Source of the DNA: Pholis gunnellus
Lineage: Eukaryota; Chordata; Actinopteri; Perciformes; Pholidae
Assembly: GCA_910591455.2 (NCBI GenBank)
Contig: OU342807.1
Span: 18,187,623 to 18,251,622 of the forward strand
Direction: 5' to 3'
DNA: 64,000 nt
The notes beneath the pieces were generated by a model. That model searched no databases. It was not told where the DNA came from and saw only the letters and a list, made by a program, of their open reading frames with translations. Positions 40,733-53,718 of the stretch are shown here, piece after piece. Position 1 is the first letter of the stretch, and each line of letters opens with the position of its first letter. Both the position numbers and the translations under genes were made by a program.

Positions 40733-43490
40733 ATGAGGATTCTTCACGTCGTCATGTTTTGCTGCTTCTCCGGTGAGTTTTGATGCATCTTTTTTTCATC
40801 AACATTCATATAGACAGGTTTTATTTGTCAAATTTACATTCTGAACGTATTAACTTAGATGTGAATGAGAGGAAATCTTCAACCCCTCAATGGTTAATTC
40901 GTTATTGATGATAACTTTGTTTAAATGTAATTATATTGATGAGCTGCACGGACAATATTCAAAAGGAGAAATTTGGTGTTTCTAATTGTCACCAACACCT
41001 GTTTTATTGACAGAAAACATGTCTATTGAATTATACAAGTAGACTATGATGTTGTTTCAGAATGTATTGACTCAAAGTGCGTTTTTTTGCGTGGTAGTAT
41101 TAGTGGCTACAGATTTTTTTTAAAATGTGTAATAGCCTACACAGAGAGTTGTAGCCTAACAAAAACATTGAAACGTTCTTGGTGAACTCCGGCCGGGGCT
41201 TGTTGCATGTCATCCTCCTCTCTCCCTGCATTCCCTGTCTGTGTCTCTACTATTCAAAATCAAGGCAAAATGCCAAAAATATCTAAAAAAACAACAATAC
41301 AAATCACTTGTATAAATTGCTCATTGCATATTGGGTGAACCCAAAAGGTGAACGGCCTCAAATCAAATCAACCAAAAACGATGAACACAGGAGATACGAT
41401 TTGTACTGTGTGCATCACTTCACAGAAACATACATACATGCAAGCAGAGGTACAGTAGTAATGTGTTCATTCATTTTAATGTGCTTCCCTGTTCAGCAAT
41501 TCATCCACATCTCCACATTAAGTTCAGTAGATACTGTGGTCAGCAGCTGTAACCAGGCACTTGCTTTATGCTGCAGTTGCGCGTGCGGAGGCTTCAGCAG
41601 TGCTGGAGGTGACCGGCCATGTCGGCGCAGAGGTCTCCATCCACTGTTCTGGTAGCTGGACCACAAACAACAGCTCCGAACACCACAACATGTACTTCTG
41701 CAAAGGAGTCTGCTCCAAAGAAAGCATTCTCATTCAAACTGCGAGCAAGAGGTCGGACGCCACGTGGCGAGGGAGATACGGCATGGAGGCCAGCGGAGGA
41801 GATGGAGCCTTCAGTGTGACCATAAAAGGGCTGAAGAGGACAGACGCAGGGACATATCACTGTGGAGTGGAGGAAACTCTTAATGTGTTGCACCAGGAGG
41901 TCAATCTCGTAGTTTTAGATGGTAAATGTATGGCTATAGCATTAAAGTTCTTGCAGGAAATGGGACGTTTTGGGATAATGAACAATAAATCTTCTATTTA
42001 GGATTTTTTATGAAACTAATCTCTTCGTGTTGACTGTAGGTTACTCTACGATTATTGGGTCATGTTGTCAGGACGGACTGTTAATAAACCAAACAGTGTC
42101 TCATACTGATTCTGCCTTCAGAATAAAATCAACCACAGTTGTATGAAGCTGACAGCCGGGTGTTGCTTTGCGTTGGAAAGTCTTAAAATATTCTATGTAG
42201 TGTATCTTGTGATTCAGCAATGTCACATGAGCACACAGAATTCATTGCCACTCAAGTTTGTCCTGTTATTATATCCAAAGCTTCCACTGTTTCTCTCGGA
42301 TCTCCTCCCTCCACCACCCCCCTTCACACTGAAGCCAAAACTCTGCCCCGAGGTAGCTTTGCAACCGGCACTGAGCCATCAGCAGCAGCATCAACGCTGC
42401 CCGCCACAGAGGACAAGACAAACCAGACAAACCAGACAGCAGCAACCAACCTCAAAGGTATTTACAGCCACAGTCAGAAGCTGTTCCTTTCTCGCAAGCT
42501 TCGAACTCCCAATAAACTATTGGAACTAATAGTGCTGTGATCAGTTTGGAGAAGAACTTAAAAGGCCCCCTCTGCACCCCAAAATGTGTTTTACTTATTG
42601 TTACTTCACTTTGATGTTTGATCTTCACTGTGAGTGACAATAGAGGGCTGTTTCTAAATGTATTTCTTAAATTTGAGCGTTGATTTTTAGATAGATCTGC
42701 CTGGAAGCCAATGTGTGATGTGGAAACTTTCCATTTGTAGAAGAGGCAGAGTTTCCAGTGCAGTTTCAACTGGAAGAAATGTGTTTCCGTCTTGCTCTCG
42801 CCCTAACCCACATGTTCCCTTGAAGAACATATCAGGATTTTGTATTTTTATGCAGAAAATCAAGTGAAAATTAGTCAAAACTATTAAGAATATAAATATC
42901 AAGGACTATATTGTCATTTTGTTTGGATGACCTGTTGTTGTAAAGTAAACTGTATTGTCACAAACGCATGTCTGACTCTGCAGACACCACAGTGGTCATC
43001 ATTATTTCGGTGAGCCTGGCTCTTCTGGTGTGTGCCATCATACCTCTTATATTCTACAGACACTGGTGGAGCAATGCAGGTAAAGTGACACGCACACAAA
43101 CACACACACAACTCTCATTCCATAGTGTGATCTGAAACCAAAGCAGAGCATTCACGTGTGTTTTAATGAATCCTGTTGCTCGTTTGTTTCCGAAGGTCAG
43201 AACAAGGGTGAGGTGAGTGACCATTTTGTCATTAATCGGCTTTAGTGTTGATTAAATGTTCATCTCTTATGACTGTTTCAAACAATACGTTTACTGCTCA
43301 TATAAAATCATTCTAAATGACAATTCTTATTTACTTACAGCCTGAATACTGTGAGGAAAATGCAGATGTTGCCTCTACTCAGGCTGCAGTGAGGCTGCAG
43401 TCTTTAGATGCCGATCCAGAGTCCAGTATTCACAATTCCTCCCAGTACGCTTCAGTCTACCAGGCACTCAATCCCAAAACTCTGGACTGA
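40733..43490 (+). CDS. CMRF35/CD300-like receptor A, two overlapping ITIMs
   Basis: Six exons, 40733-40772, 41577-41921, 42281-42457, 42984-43079, 43196-43212 and 43341-43490, give 274 residues. A short signal peptide (MRILHVVMFCCFS) leads to one V-type Ig domain. It has the B-strand cysteine in VSIHCSG, the family's extra pair in YFCKGVC, and DAGTYHCG for the F strand. A 59-residue Ser/Thr/Pro stalk follows, likely O-glycosylated, with two N-x-T sites (NQTNQT). The transmembrane helix is VVIIISVSLALLVCAIIPLI with no charged residue, followed by HWW. The tail ends SQYASVYQALNPKTLD, in which SQYASV and SVYQAL are both strict ITIMs sharing residues. The likely role is a phosphatase-recruiting inhibitory receptor on leukocytes. 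The ligand is unknown. First gene of a same-strand tandem array. Confidence 0.85.
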
Positions 43491-43533
43491 ACAGGGTACA
43501 TTCGGTCTTTGTTTTTCCCTGTATTATGAATCA

Positions 43534-43539
43534 AATAAA
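43534..43539 (+). terminator. Poly(A) signal of receptor A
   Basis: AATAAA 44 bases after the stop, giving a very short 3'UTR. Confidence 0.65.
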
Positions 43540-44849
43540 GGACACATCTTTGTATAGCATGTTCATATTCTTCCTTTGGATGTCTGTAAAGTTAATTCTC
43601 TGTTTCATTGCGATGATAATCATCGGTGACGTCATCTTCCAGAATAGGAATGCGGTCAGTACGATTTTAACCTATTGAACACAACTCAGTGAGATACATC
43701 TGGTGCGGCCTGATGAAAGTGAATAAGGTGTTGTTAACGGGGTCAGTCGATTTGCAGGACAAGGCTGATATGTAGCGCACGCATGTATGGAAGATTTAGA
43801 ATGCCTAAAACAAATTAGAAAAAAAACACAATATATGCATTTAATGTATCATAATTAGATGAAAAGCACATGTAAAAATGACAATAACTTCGCTTTTTCT
43901 CCTTATAAATATCTTTCATTGTGATGTATTGAAATTGAAAAGGTGTAATGCATTTCAGTGTTGACCCTTGTGAAAAAAATAAAAAAAATAAAAAGCATAT
44001 ATTAGTATCTATTAAATAAATAAGAAAATGGTACAAGAACAGAAATACAACTAAATAAAGTACACTGCACAGAAAGCCCTACTGGACTTGCTACATCCGT
44101 AGATTTCTGGGATGCTGAGCTTCATAAAATTCAAGGTAGTGGTGCAGTTAGACCTGCAGAGGGTGCTACACACATTTGATCTCACTTTGGAATTGGACCC
44201 CATAGGAGGCAATTAAAAGCATAAATATAGAATTAAATGGTGTTGATAATATCTTGCTTTTATTAGCTCCACCAGTGTCGGTTTAGAAGATCTAGTTTCA
44301 TGTTCAAACGAGGGCAGTGAGTTTATGCAGTGACCACATTAACAATTATTAATCACACCTCTATTTCCTTTGCACATGCACAAGCTTGCAGTATGCTGCT
44401 GCCTGTGTAGTGTCACTCTGAGTCACTAACTTTCCATGGAGGGTGTGAGACGGTCAGGGAGAAGTGAGAGAAATAAACATTCTATCGTCACATTTACAAC
44501 ATATGGTTTTAACACCTTCACCCACTAGTGGACAACCCAGAGACATTCAAGCTCAAGTCTTATAACTACAAACTGTGTGAAAGTCTCTTCGTCTGCCACC
44601 TGTTCTTTTAATAACTATAGAGTCATTTTTTGCCTTTCACACGTAGCCTTCGTGTCACTGAAGGCCCACTCGGTGAGTGTTTTGGCCACAAACATTTATA
44701 GACACAGCATCAAAAAACAATGACTCACCTTTAGATGTTCCCAAATGTTAGCACTAAAATAGAACATTGCAATGTTGTGGTGTCCTTTGGGTCAAGACTT
44801 GTGCTTAGAATTGCTTGTAGGTGTTTGTGAATGAACTACTGAAGCAGTA

Positions 44850-45150
44850 GTTGGGGATCGCTTTTTTGGCAGACAGTTGATACGTGTAAGTCTGCAGCCA
44901 GCAGCCCGTTAGCTTAGCATATAGACAGGAACCAGGGAGCAACATGCTTACCGTCTCTGTTGAAAAGTAACCAAATCCACCTAAAGTCATCTAAAGTGAG
45001 TAACTAAATATAAAACAGAAATTCCTAGTTACTTTCAGACAGAGCCATGCTAGCAATTCCCCCATGTTTACAGTCTTTATGCTAAGCAAAGCTAACCAGC
45101 TGCTGACTGTAGCTTCATATTTAACAGAGAGACATGTGTCATAAACCATC
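44850..45150. mobile_element. Palindrome-like dispersed fish repeat
   Basis: CAGCCAGCAGCCCGTTAGCTTAGC near one end is mirrored by GCTAAGCAAAGCTAACCAGC and TGCTGACTGTAGC near the other. This matches a repeat I know to be abundant in spiny-rayed fishes. Shorter pieces of the same repeat seem to occur near 26185-26280 and 48478-48545. Probably a non-autonomous DNA transposon; edges are approximate. Confidence 0.5.
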
Positions 45151-45259
45151 TTGTCTATTTCTAAAAGCAAAATCTATAATTCCTTGCCAAACAATGGGAC
45201 TTTTTTTTTTTATTAAAAGAGCAACATTATTTAGAGTCCTATTTCTGTCCACGTCAATA

Positions 45260-45610
45260 TTTAGTCTCTTTTAGCTCCGTTTTTGTTCTTTACTGACTCC
45301 TGTGGGAAATATTTGGCTTTTTAGTTACTAAACGCTCCACTATGTTCACCAGCTAATTGCAGGTAGTGTACATCAGGTTTTAGAGCCTTTCCCACTGATT
45401 ACAGGTGCCTGCTGTGGCTGAAAATGACGCTATAAGAGGTGTGAGAGTGATCCCAAACAGTTATGGGCTGGACAGATGAACAGCTAGCTGACACTCACTA
45501 TACAACTCCATACAGCTGAGGGGGAGCTACGGCTTTAGGTGATAACTCTCTCTGGGTTCATCATTACGAGTGAGCCCTTTCACATCGTCATTCAATACAT
45601 TATTATATAA
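45260..45610. repeat. Dispersed repeat copy 2
   Basis: GGCTTTTTAGTTACTAAACG and CCACTATGTTCACCAG, ending in CTCTCTGGGTTCATCACTAC, parallel the copies at 9200 and 51850. Confidence 0.55.
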
Positions 45611-46152
45611 ATGGAAATTATAGCCACTTTAAAACAGCTGTGCCAAAGCAACTGGAACGTTTCATTAGCAGGCCTGCTGTCGTACCAAAGTGAACTGAAT
45701 CTTTATTTTAAATTGACATATGCTTAATTTGAGTTGTTTGTCAAGGTTTTTGTAGTAGACATGAGGAAAAGCGTCTGTATCGAGTTTCAGATCTTTGCTT
45801 TCAATTCAAGAACAGGCTCCACATTATGATACCAGAAATTGAAACGACGTGTGGGCTTGCATTGGAAATACGGGTCTTCTCACTTCACCTTTGCCCACGC
45901 ATGTTTCTCTTCTCTTAGGTTAATGCCAGTCTACGCTCATCGTTTTCCGCTCTCATACAGTCAAAACCACAGGAAGAAGGTCGATAGTTGAGAGCTCACC
46001 TCGATGTTACTTCATTTGCACAAGGTTGTGCAGCGGCAGAGCCTGATGAAATATTGAACTACTTTTTAGGTTTTTAAAGAGACAGATTGTAAATTAAAGT
46101 ACAGAGCCCGGAGGGAGGAAACTACTACAGAGCTGGCACTTTATCAATCAGA

Positions 46153-49100
46153 ATGAAGACCATTTATATCTTCTGCTGTCTTCTCTATGGTAAGTGTGTT
46201 AATTAATTACATGCAAACAATCTAAACAACTCAAAGATGCTGTAACTCTTGTCACGTGATTTCATTTTGGCAGCTGCTGGGATAGAGGTTTCAGGCATCA
46301 CAGTAGAGGGATTCGAGGGGGGAGAGGTCTCGTTCCAGTGTTCACACAGATTAGCGATGAAAAACAATAAATACCTCTGCAAGGATCCATGTAGAGACAG
46401 AGGAGATATACTGGTTACAGTACAAGCTGGTGGACGAGCCGCGTCAGGGATGATAACTCTGGTGGACTCGGGGAACGGAGTCTTCACTGTGACCTTCAGC
46501 CACCTCCAGCTGTCAGACTTGGGGAAATACTGGTGTGCAGTGGACAGGCTTGGTTTGGATACATTCACTGTAGTACATGTTACTGTAAAGGAAGGTACGT
46601 GCATGATCTTATTACTCCTTGAATTGGATGCATCTTTACACTGACTGCTTTTATTTTTGTCTCTACATATGTGTATACACATTTCCCCATCAGTGGTGGA
46701 ATGTAACGAAGTACATTTACTCATTTATCTGGCAGCTGGAGTTCTTTACAAAATAGTGACTTTTTAAGTTTTTAAAATAAATAATGTATTATATGCCAGT
46801 GGTTCCCAATCTTTTTGCGCTTGCGACGCCTTAGAAAAAAAAGCTGTGTTTTTTGGGGCCCTTTGTCACATGTTTCACAAAACCTTGAGTTCCATCAAAG
46901 AATGATTTCCTCTTTAAACTTCTCGGAAGACTTTATTGAAATAACTGTTCAATGCTCAAAGATGAGAATATATTTTACTTAAAAAAAAAAGAAGATGAGA
47001 TAAATGTCCAAAAAATGAATACAAATGTGCTCATCTTATTTTTTCTTCTTTCCATCCCTATTCATGATCTCATGAACCTCAGACTCATCTTGTGACCCCT
47101 AGGTTTTTGAATCCACTGCACTAAACTACCTCACTGTACAAAAAGTAATTTAAACTAGCTCCACCTCGACCCGCTACAACAGTAAAATACTCTTTAGACA
47201 TTAATGTATGAAAATGTAATAATCGACTGAATACCTCTCTACTCACCCCTCAATCTCCAAGCGTTATTCTGAATCCTACTGCTTCCCTTGGCAAGACCCG
47301 CCCTGTGTAGCTGGTTGAAGCAAGGATGATTATTAGATATTAACCTCAAGTAGTAAGAGTCAGTATAGCTCATTGGTCAGAGCATAGGACCTGAACAAAT
47401 CAGGTTACCAGTACCTCGGCGAGCATGGACACCTGGCCAATCCTAGGGCTTGAATGCTGCACAGGGCGGGTCTTGTCAAGAAAAGCAGTGGGATTCATAA
47501 TAACGCATGTCGGAGAAGATATAGATATGAAGGGCTCATTCTAATGTAACAAAAATACGAAAACAATTCAGGTGATTAAACACTAATGACCCCCCTAAAT
47601 AATACACACTGGTACTTCAAGTAGGTTTTTTTTTTTAAAGAAGACGTTTACGAGTATTTTTGCATAGTTGTTTTGGTACTTTTATTTAAGTAAAGACTAA
47701 ATACTTTTTCCATTACTGTTCCCTTAAAGCTCTTGCAAATGAGAAAACGATCACCATACCTGAACTTTCTCCCACATGGACGTATCCGAATATTTCCAAC
47801 TCAACAGAATTAACACCTGGAATGGACACCAGAAGGCCTGCAAACCTTTTGACAGGTAGGAAGAAAAATATCATCAAAATGGAATCCTTATAAATATAAA
47901 GGAGATTATAAAAACACAATGTACAAGTAATATTCCTTCCAACCTCACAGCTTCAAACAACACCAATGGTGTAAAACAGAACCGCACAGGTTAGTTTCTT
48001 ATCATTTGGTGTGTGCAGTTGGTGCATGAATATCAGTCGCTTGTGGATATGTCAAATTGTTGAGCCATGTCTCCTGTTTTTGGTCAGGCACCGTGTTGTA
48101 CGCTACAGTCGGGGCTGTTGCCATGCTCACTATTTTGATACTGGCAGTAATCATCAGGAAACGCAGAGTAAACTTCAAACCTCAACCACAGGTTTGCTCC
48201 AACAGCACAGACCGCGTCAGTGCAGATGAAACGGAGGTACGAGTCTCTTCACGACACAGAAATTGTCTTCCTGGAGAAACATGACGATCGTCTTGGCAGC
48301 GAATCAAATGAAGCCGACGACGATTAAGTTTCCTTTCCTGGTTTCAGAGGTCAATTTACAAAGAGGGTTTTCCCAAAAGTCCGTCAGTTCATATTTCTCT
48401 TTAAGCTGCTATAAAACCCACACCTAATCGGTGTTTCCATTTGTAATTTGTAATTTTAGGAAAGATGCTTATTTGCATACATGCTGAGAGTTAGATGAGA
48501 ATATAGATGCCATTTCTCTGTTAAATATGACACCTTGGTGAGCCTTAAAGGTGGGGTTAAAGGATTTCGCGACTTTTTCATATTTGAGTCTGCAGTACAT
48601 CATATTTACAATGCAAATTTTTTATAATATTGAACTACATCAGTAAACTTAACGTGGTATCTAGATATGTGTTACTGAGTAGATTCAGTTCAGAGGTACA
48701 CTTTAAATTCAGCCCAGTGAAATGAAGAACATACTTGAACTAATAAATGCTGATTTGTTTTTCCTTCGCCACTTTTCAACAGGCTGACTGCGAGTACGAT
48801 GACATTGGCGAGGACGTGCAGTCGATGAAAGAAAGATCTGAGCTTTACTCTGGTTCTCACTACCCAGAGCAGAATCCACCGACAGATGCGACCACAGCCG
48901 TCGAATGTAGCGTACCTCTTCACATTTATGAAAACATCTGTTGCGCCAAAGGCACCGAACATTCAAGACACTCAGCTGCAAATGTCCAAGACAAACATGA
49001 CACCAGCTCTGTGATCTACATCAAACCTTTGCCACCTTTATGTGAAAGAACTGGCAAAGGCCGTCTTGGAAAACACACAAATAAACCGGCGGCAACTAAA

Positions 49101-49232
49101 GATGCAACAAGCAAACCAACAGAGAGCTGTACAAGCAATGCATCCGCCTGTCACTGCAGATCTTTCAGTGATTCCACAGGAGTGAGGCCAAGATCACTTT
49201 GGTTTGGTTTGGATGTATCAGAAACAGTGTGA
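46153..49232 (+). CDS. CMRF35/CD300-like receptor B with a long cytoplasmic tail
   Basis: Six exons, 46153-46189, 46274-46594, 47730-47855, 47951-47989, 48088-48236 and 48783-49232, give 373 residues. Signal peptide MKTIYIFCCLLYG. The V domain has VSFQCSH, the paired cysteines YLCKDPC, and DLGKYWCA in place of the usual D-S-G. Two stalk exons carry N-glycosylation sites (NISNST, NNTN, NRT). The helix is TVLYATVGAVAMLTILILAV followed by RKRR. The tail of about 175 residues is the longest in the array and has EYDDI, IYENI (YxN, Grb2-type) and VIYIKPLPPL (proline-rich after tyrosine). None fits the strict ITIM pattern. It may signal through adaptors rather than SHP phosphatases; that is inference. 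An internal CAG/GTTTGC in the transmembrane exon could be an alternative donor. Confidence 0.82.
46790..47115. mobile_element. Dispersed repeat in receptor B intron 2
   Basis: Starts AGTGGTTCCCAATCTTTTTG and ends near GACCCCTAGGTTTTTGAATC, sequences recurrent in fish genomes. Class unassigned; edges approximate. Confidence 0.4.
47261..47506. mobile_element. 47-bp inverted repeat enclosing a tRNA-like segment
   Basis: Arms 47261-47307 and 47460-47506 are inverted copies, matching at 42 of 47 positions (for example CACAGGGCGGGTCTTG at the inner ends). The 152-base interior contains TAGCTCATTGGTCAGAGCA at 47366-47384, a good tRNA D-arm and A-box. Beyond it ACCTG and CAGGT can form a five-base stem with a seven-base loop. 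The loop lacks U33 and the T arm is degenerate, so it is not a working tRNA. It lies in receptor B intron 2. Probably a foldback or SINE-derived element. Confidence 0.6.
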
Positions 49233-52200
49233 GTTATGTATCAAAGTATGATTGGTGGGATTTGTATGGACACTGACGTACAACTGAACTGTACCTCCTA
49301 CGATGCTTCCTCAGTTAATCCAACGTTTTCACTTTAACTACATTTTTATCCTCTACAAAGGTATGCTGAGGGTTGTAGACATGTTCTGTCTTTGCATTGA
49401 TTTAGAGTCATTATTTGTGTGCCAACAGAAAAGACAATCTTACTTTTAACTGGAAAAAGCAAACAAAGGAATATGTTTTCCTAGATTCACTGAGTTACTT
49501 TCCATACTTTTGAATATTTGTTCCTTGATAGCACACGACTGAGTAGAGTGAGAAAGGACGGCTGGGTGAGGGTGTTGACAGTCCAATCTCAGATAGATTA
49601 ATAAAATTAAATCTGATCTACAGTCCTAGAATGTATTCATAAAAAGCTGAAATTGCTATTGTTGAAAGAGGAGAGACTTAAGATTGTAACTGGAATATGA
49701 CCTGTATACACAAAAGAAACCTCTATGACAGTGTCAACAATAAGTTTTCATTATAAAGTTCACAGGAGTGGTACTTGTAGCACTGTTATTCCACATTGTT
49801 CTGCCTTACAAAGGCAGAGAGCAGTAATAACAGAAACAGTGATGTTGTGAAAAAAGGGGATTGAAGTTCGAAGGCTCTCAACCAAACTGTGTAACATATA
49901 TATGTATATAGATGGTAAAACCTTTGTGTCTTTTTAGGATGATTATTAATCATCCCAGACTTAAGATAAAAAGGAGAGTTTAAATACCAAACAATGTAAA
50001 GGGCGCAAGGAAACGCAGTATGTACAAACAAAATATCTTTGTTTCTTCAGCTTTCTTGTTCATTTGAATTAACAAGCTACGTGAATAATAACTATTTACT
50101 AAAATACATTAGTGATTTAAAGGCTCAACCAGTTAATGCTACTCTGCTAAGCTAAGCTTGTTACCTTTAAACAGGAAAAGTTTCTTTTTTTCATTGTGAT
50201 TAGATTTGAATTCTGCCTTTTTTATTAAGTATCAAAAGTACTTTTTCAATTACAGGGAACTGGGTAAATTAAATTAGAAGTTATCTCACCAGCTAGCCCT
50301 GACTAGCCATAATGTGGCGCCACCTGTCAGGGAGAGATAGTGGCCACAATGTTGCGTGATTTGACGTGGACACATGCAGCTATTTTCTCAGTAAATCTCC
50401 ACCGCATCAATTAGTTTAGCTACGAGGTTGTCAGCTGTGTGTAATGCAAGCCCAAAGGTGTGTGTGACTGCGAGTATGAAGTTAACGGCAACTTTATAGC
50501 TATGAACATAGCAGTGCAGTGTGTGTACAGTTTATTTGTTGGTGAATAAATGCTACAACTCCTGAAGACCCAAGCCAAGTCCCCGTGTCTTGCTTGCTAT
50601 ACCTGCTGATCAAAATGAGGGAAGAGGAGAGAAGAGGGGTTAGCCACTCAGATTTTCTCGTCTTTAAAAAAAACAATTCAATTGTTTTTCAGCAGTTAAT
50701 CGATCAAAATTCTTATTGTAGGTTATCGTGAATTAACGACATCACTAGTAGGGCAGAATACTGTTTCTTTCATTGTGTCCACCCTAAGTATGTAGGTCAC
50801 TGTCTGTGTGTGTTTGTGTGTGTGAATCTCACTTACCTCCAAACTGAGGACTAAAAGCTGGTCCACACAAGGTCAACTAACGACCATTTTAAGGTTAGCA
50901 CTTGGTTTTTGGTTAATGTTTGGCTAATCGTTGGGTAAGGTTATGATTAAGGTACGCCAGTGGACTTTAGTCAACATGTAGTCTTCACCAGTGATACAAA
51001 TAAGTGTGTGTTGGTGTGACTGTTTGTGTCGGATTATGTCAGGACACAAATACATATATGAATGTGTTTTACAGTTAGTGAGAGCGTGTAATTATGGATC
51101 GGGGGATAACGTTTTATAAGTCAGTGGAAGTATTAAGACATGTCTGTACCTTAAAATAAAATAAACACAGATGCCTCTATGTGTTGTATGATAAAGCTTC
51201 TGCCTTTGGCGATTCCTAGTGGTCATATTAATAAAGACACTGTGGCCTGAAAATTTAAACAACCCACAAAGTTATAACTTCCAGCACATTACTGTGAAAC
51301 CTTTAAACTTATTAGTGTGTGTGCACTGTTGGGCATTATCTAATGGATGAATAATTCATAATGAAGTGGAAAGAAAGGATGTTTAAGGCTTACTTTCATG
51401 AATAATGTAATGAATTTTCATCTGATAGATTAGGGAGAAAGTACGACATTTGTCAATTGGATACATAATATGTTTTTTGGCGTCAGCCTTGAACTTATCT
51501 TTAATGTTTTATTTCATTCAACATTTTCTAATTTAATATCACTCTTCATGAGCTTTTCAGTGGAAGCTAAAAACAAGTATTGCAGCCTGTTGTCACACAG
51601 ATCAGTGTTATTAATAATAATAATATGTGTCAACATATAGATAACAGGTGGCCTTTTTTTAATAAAGCATACTTTATAAATGGTTTGTACAATGCAAGTG
51701 TTATCATTCTTTTTTGGATCACTTGAGGGAACAATCGGTGTGGCGAAAGTATCAGCTATTTAATTACACATCCAGCAAACACAGAGCAACACTATCATCC
51801 AGTTGTAGTTGTGTCCACCCGACGAATATAAGTCCAATATTCACTTCAGCTCTTTTTTAAAATCTCTCTCATCTCCTGACGACAACACTTGGCTCTTTAG
51901 CTGCTTTATGCTCAACTATGTTCACCACGTAGTCACTAACTGTGTCTGTTTGCATGTTGAGCTCTCGACAGTTAGGGAACAGTTAAGTTATTAAAGAGAA
52001 CTGAAACGGCTTCCTGCGGCTGCTGGAAACAAATCTCATGTGAGCTGTGAGAATAATTGGCAACAGTAAAGCTGTGGGCCATAAAACCAAGACAATCAGC
52101 TGGGACGCTCAATTGTTGCTGTTAACTTCAGTCTGGTGATAATTCTCTGTGGGTCCGTCACTACGAATGAAACCATTCACATTATAAGTTATCATTTGAT

Positions 52201-52742
52201 CCATTATTAATAAAAAACATTGATTGGTGCAGATTGATTTTCACAACTCATTTATGTATCCTTTATACAGTAATAACATGTGTTAGCACAGCACGAAAAC
52301 TCTATTGAACTGGAGCTGAACCTCATCACAGCTACTTATAGGAAGTGGTACAGTACCAGATAGCAACACTGGAGTCAAGAACAAGTACAGTGTGACGACT
52401 CAGGAGGATTACAGAGGACCATGAGATTGCCTTGAAGGATGCAGTGAATTAAACCCAGAATTATTTTCTTAATTTAAGAAAACGGTGAACTCCAGATGTG
52501 CTGATTTTAAAAGAAAGTTTGTGACGGTAACTTTTTGAGTCACCTAAGCCGCCATGATTTCACTTTCATAGGTTGAAGGTTATGTGTGGACTGGTTTGTT
52601 CCTGAAAGAGGAAGAGGTTTAAACACAGGGACATGAAAGCACCAGATTGAACACACGGACACAGTCTTTCGTCCAGGTTGCTGCCTCATTGTGCAGCTGG
52701 GGAGGAATCTGTGTGTTGCAAACCGAAGGTAAACTGGGAGTG
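49233..52742. other. Spacer between receptors B and C
   Basis: No supported exon. AT-rich, with a third copy of a dispersed repeat at about 51850-52205. Several AATAAA motifs occur, so the receptor B poly(A) site cannot be chosen by eye. Confidence 0.5.
51850..52205. repeat. Dispersed repeat copy 3
   Basis: GGCTCTTTAGCTGCTTTATG, CAACTATGTTCACCACGTAG and CACTAACTGTGTCTGTTTGC, then TCTGTGGGTCCGTCACTACG, parallel copies 1 and 2 in the same order. Confidence 0.6.
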
Positions 52743-53669
52743 ATGGGAGCAACCTGGATCTCATGGAGAACCACTACAACTGTCATCATTATGATACTAC
52801 AAATCCAAGGTGGGCCACATGCTACGCATTAAAGCTGACGTAATAGACTTTACTTCAACCATTTGTTAAAATACATGATTACATGACTAACAGCTTTTTT
52901 TCTAAATGACAGCTCGGATCAGTGTCAAAACCACGGCTGTTCACGGTGTGGAAGGCCAGGGATTTGACTTCACATGTAAATATAAAGACGGCCAGCAGAA
53001 CAATGCTAAGTACTTCTGCTATGAAAATGACGACAATATGTCCTCCCTGATACGGACACAAAAACACGACCAGTGGGATAAAGAAGGACGTTTCTCTCTG
53101 TACGACAACACCAGCGGAGCCTTCTTCATCGTCAGGGTGGACAGCCTCACCTCAGGGGACAGCGGGACGTACCGGTGTGGGGTGGACACGATCCGTGATC
53201 ACATCAGTTTCATACAACTGAATGTTTCCAGAGGTACCGTATGTCACGTCAAAGCACAGAATCACTATGTTGACTGTTTATACATGGCACGAAATCCGGT
53301 TCCTGGTTGGTGCCTTACAGTGAAATAAGAAGTTTACAATACAGATGCTGAATAGTTTCTGTCGACCTGGTGGTTTCGATCTAAAAATGTCAGGCCTCTT
53401 TTACTATAAATAAGTAGTGTTACAGTAATAGTAGTGCTTTTCGTTTTTATAAACCAATAATTTTTTGCTGTCCTTCATCAACAGCAAACCCTCCAGAAAA
53501 TCTCACTCATCACAGTAAGTAGATCTGTGTAACTACACAATTAATCAGGGAGTTCTGTGTGTTTATTCTTTTTCTTTATATAAATACTTTGGGCTTTTAT
53601 TTGTAACTGTGCTTTCCAGTTACTGAATCACCCATCTTTCCGGAGGTCGACCCAGTGAACAGTGAGTGA

Positions 53670-53718
<49 letters not shown>

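Larger units (their letters stand above)
43540..46152. other. Spacer between receptors A and B
   Basis: No exon with Ig, transmembrane or other recognisable coding sequence. It contains dispersed repeats at about 44850-45150 and 45260-45610. Confidence 0.55.

Noticed and set aside
46203..46724. A 173-codon minus-strand frame over the receptor B V exon
   Set aside because: It is the antisense of a well-supported Ig exon and shows no domain of its own.
47359..47430. A functional tRNA gene
   Set aside because: The D arm is good, but the anticodon loop lacks U33 and the T arm/B-box is degenerate; called a relic within an inverted-repeat element instead.
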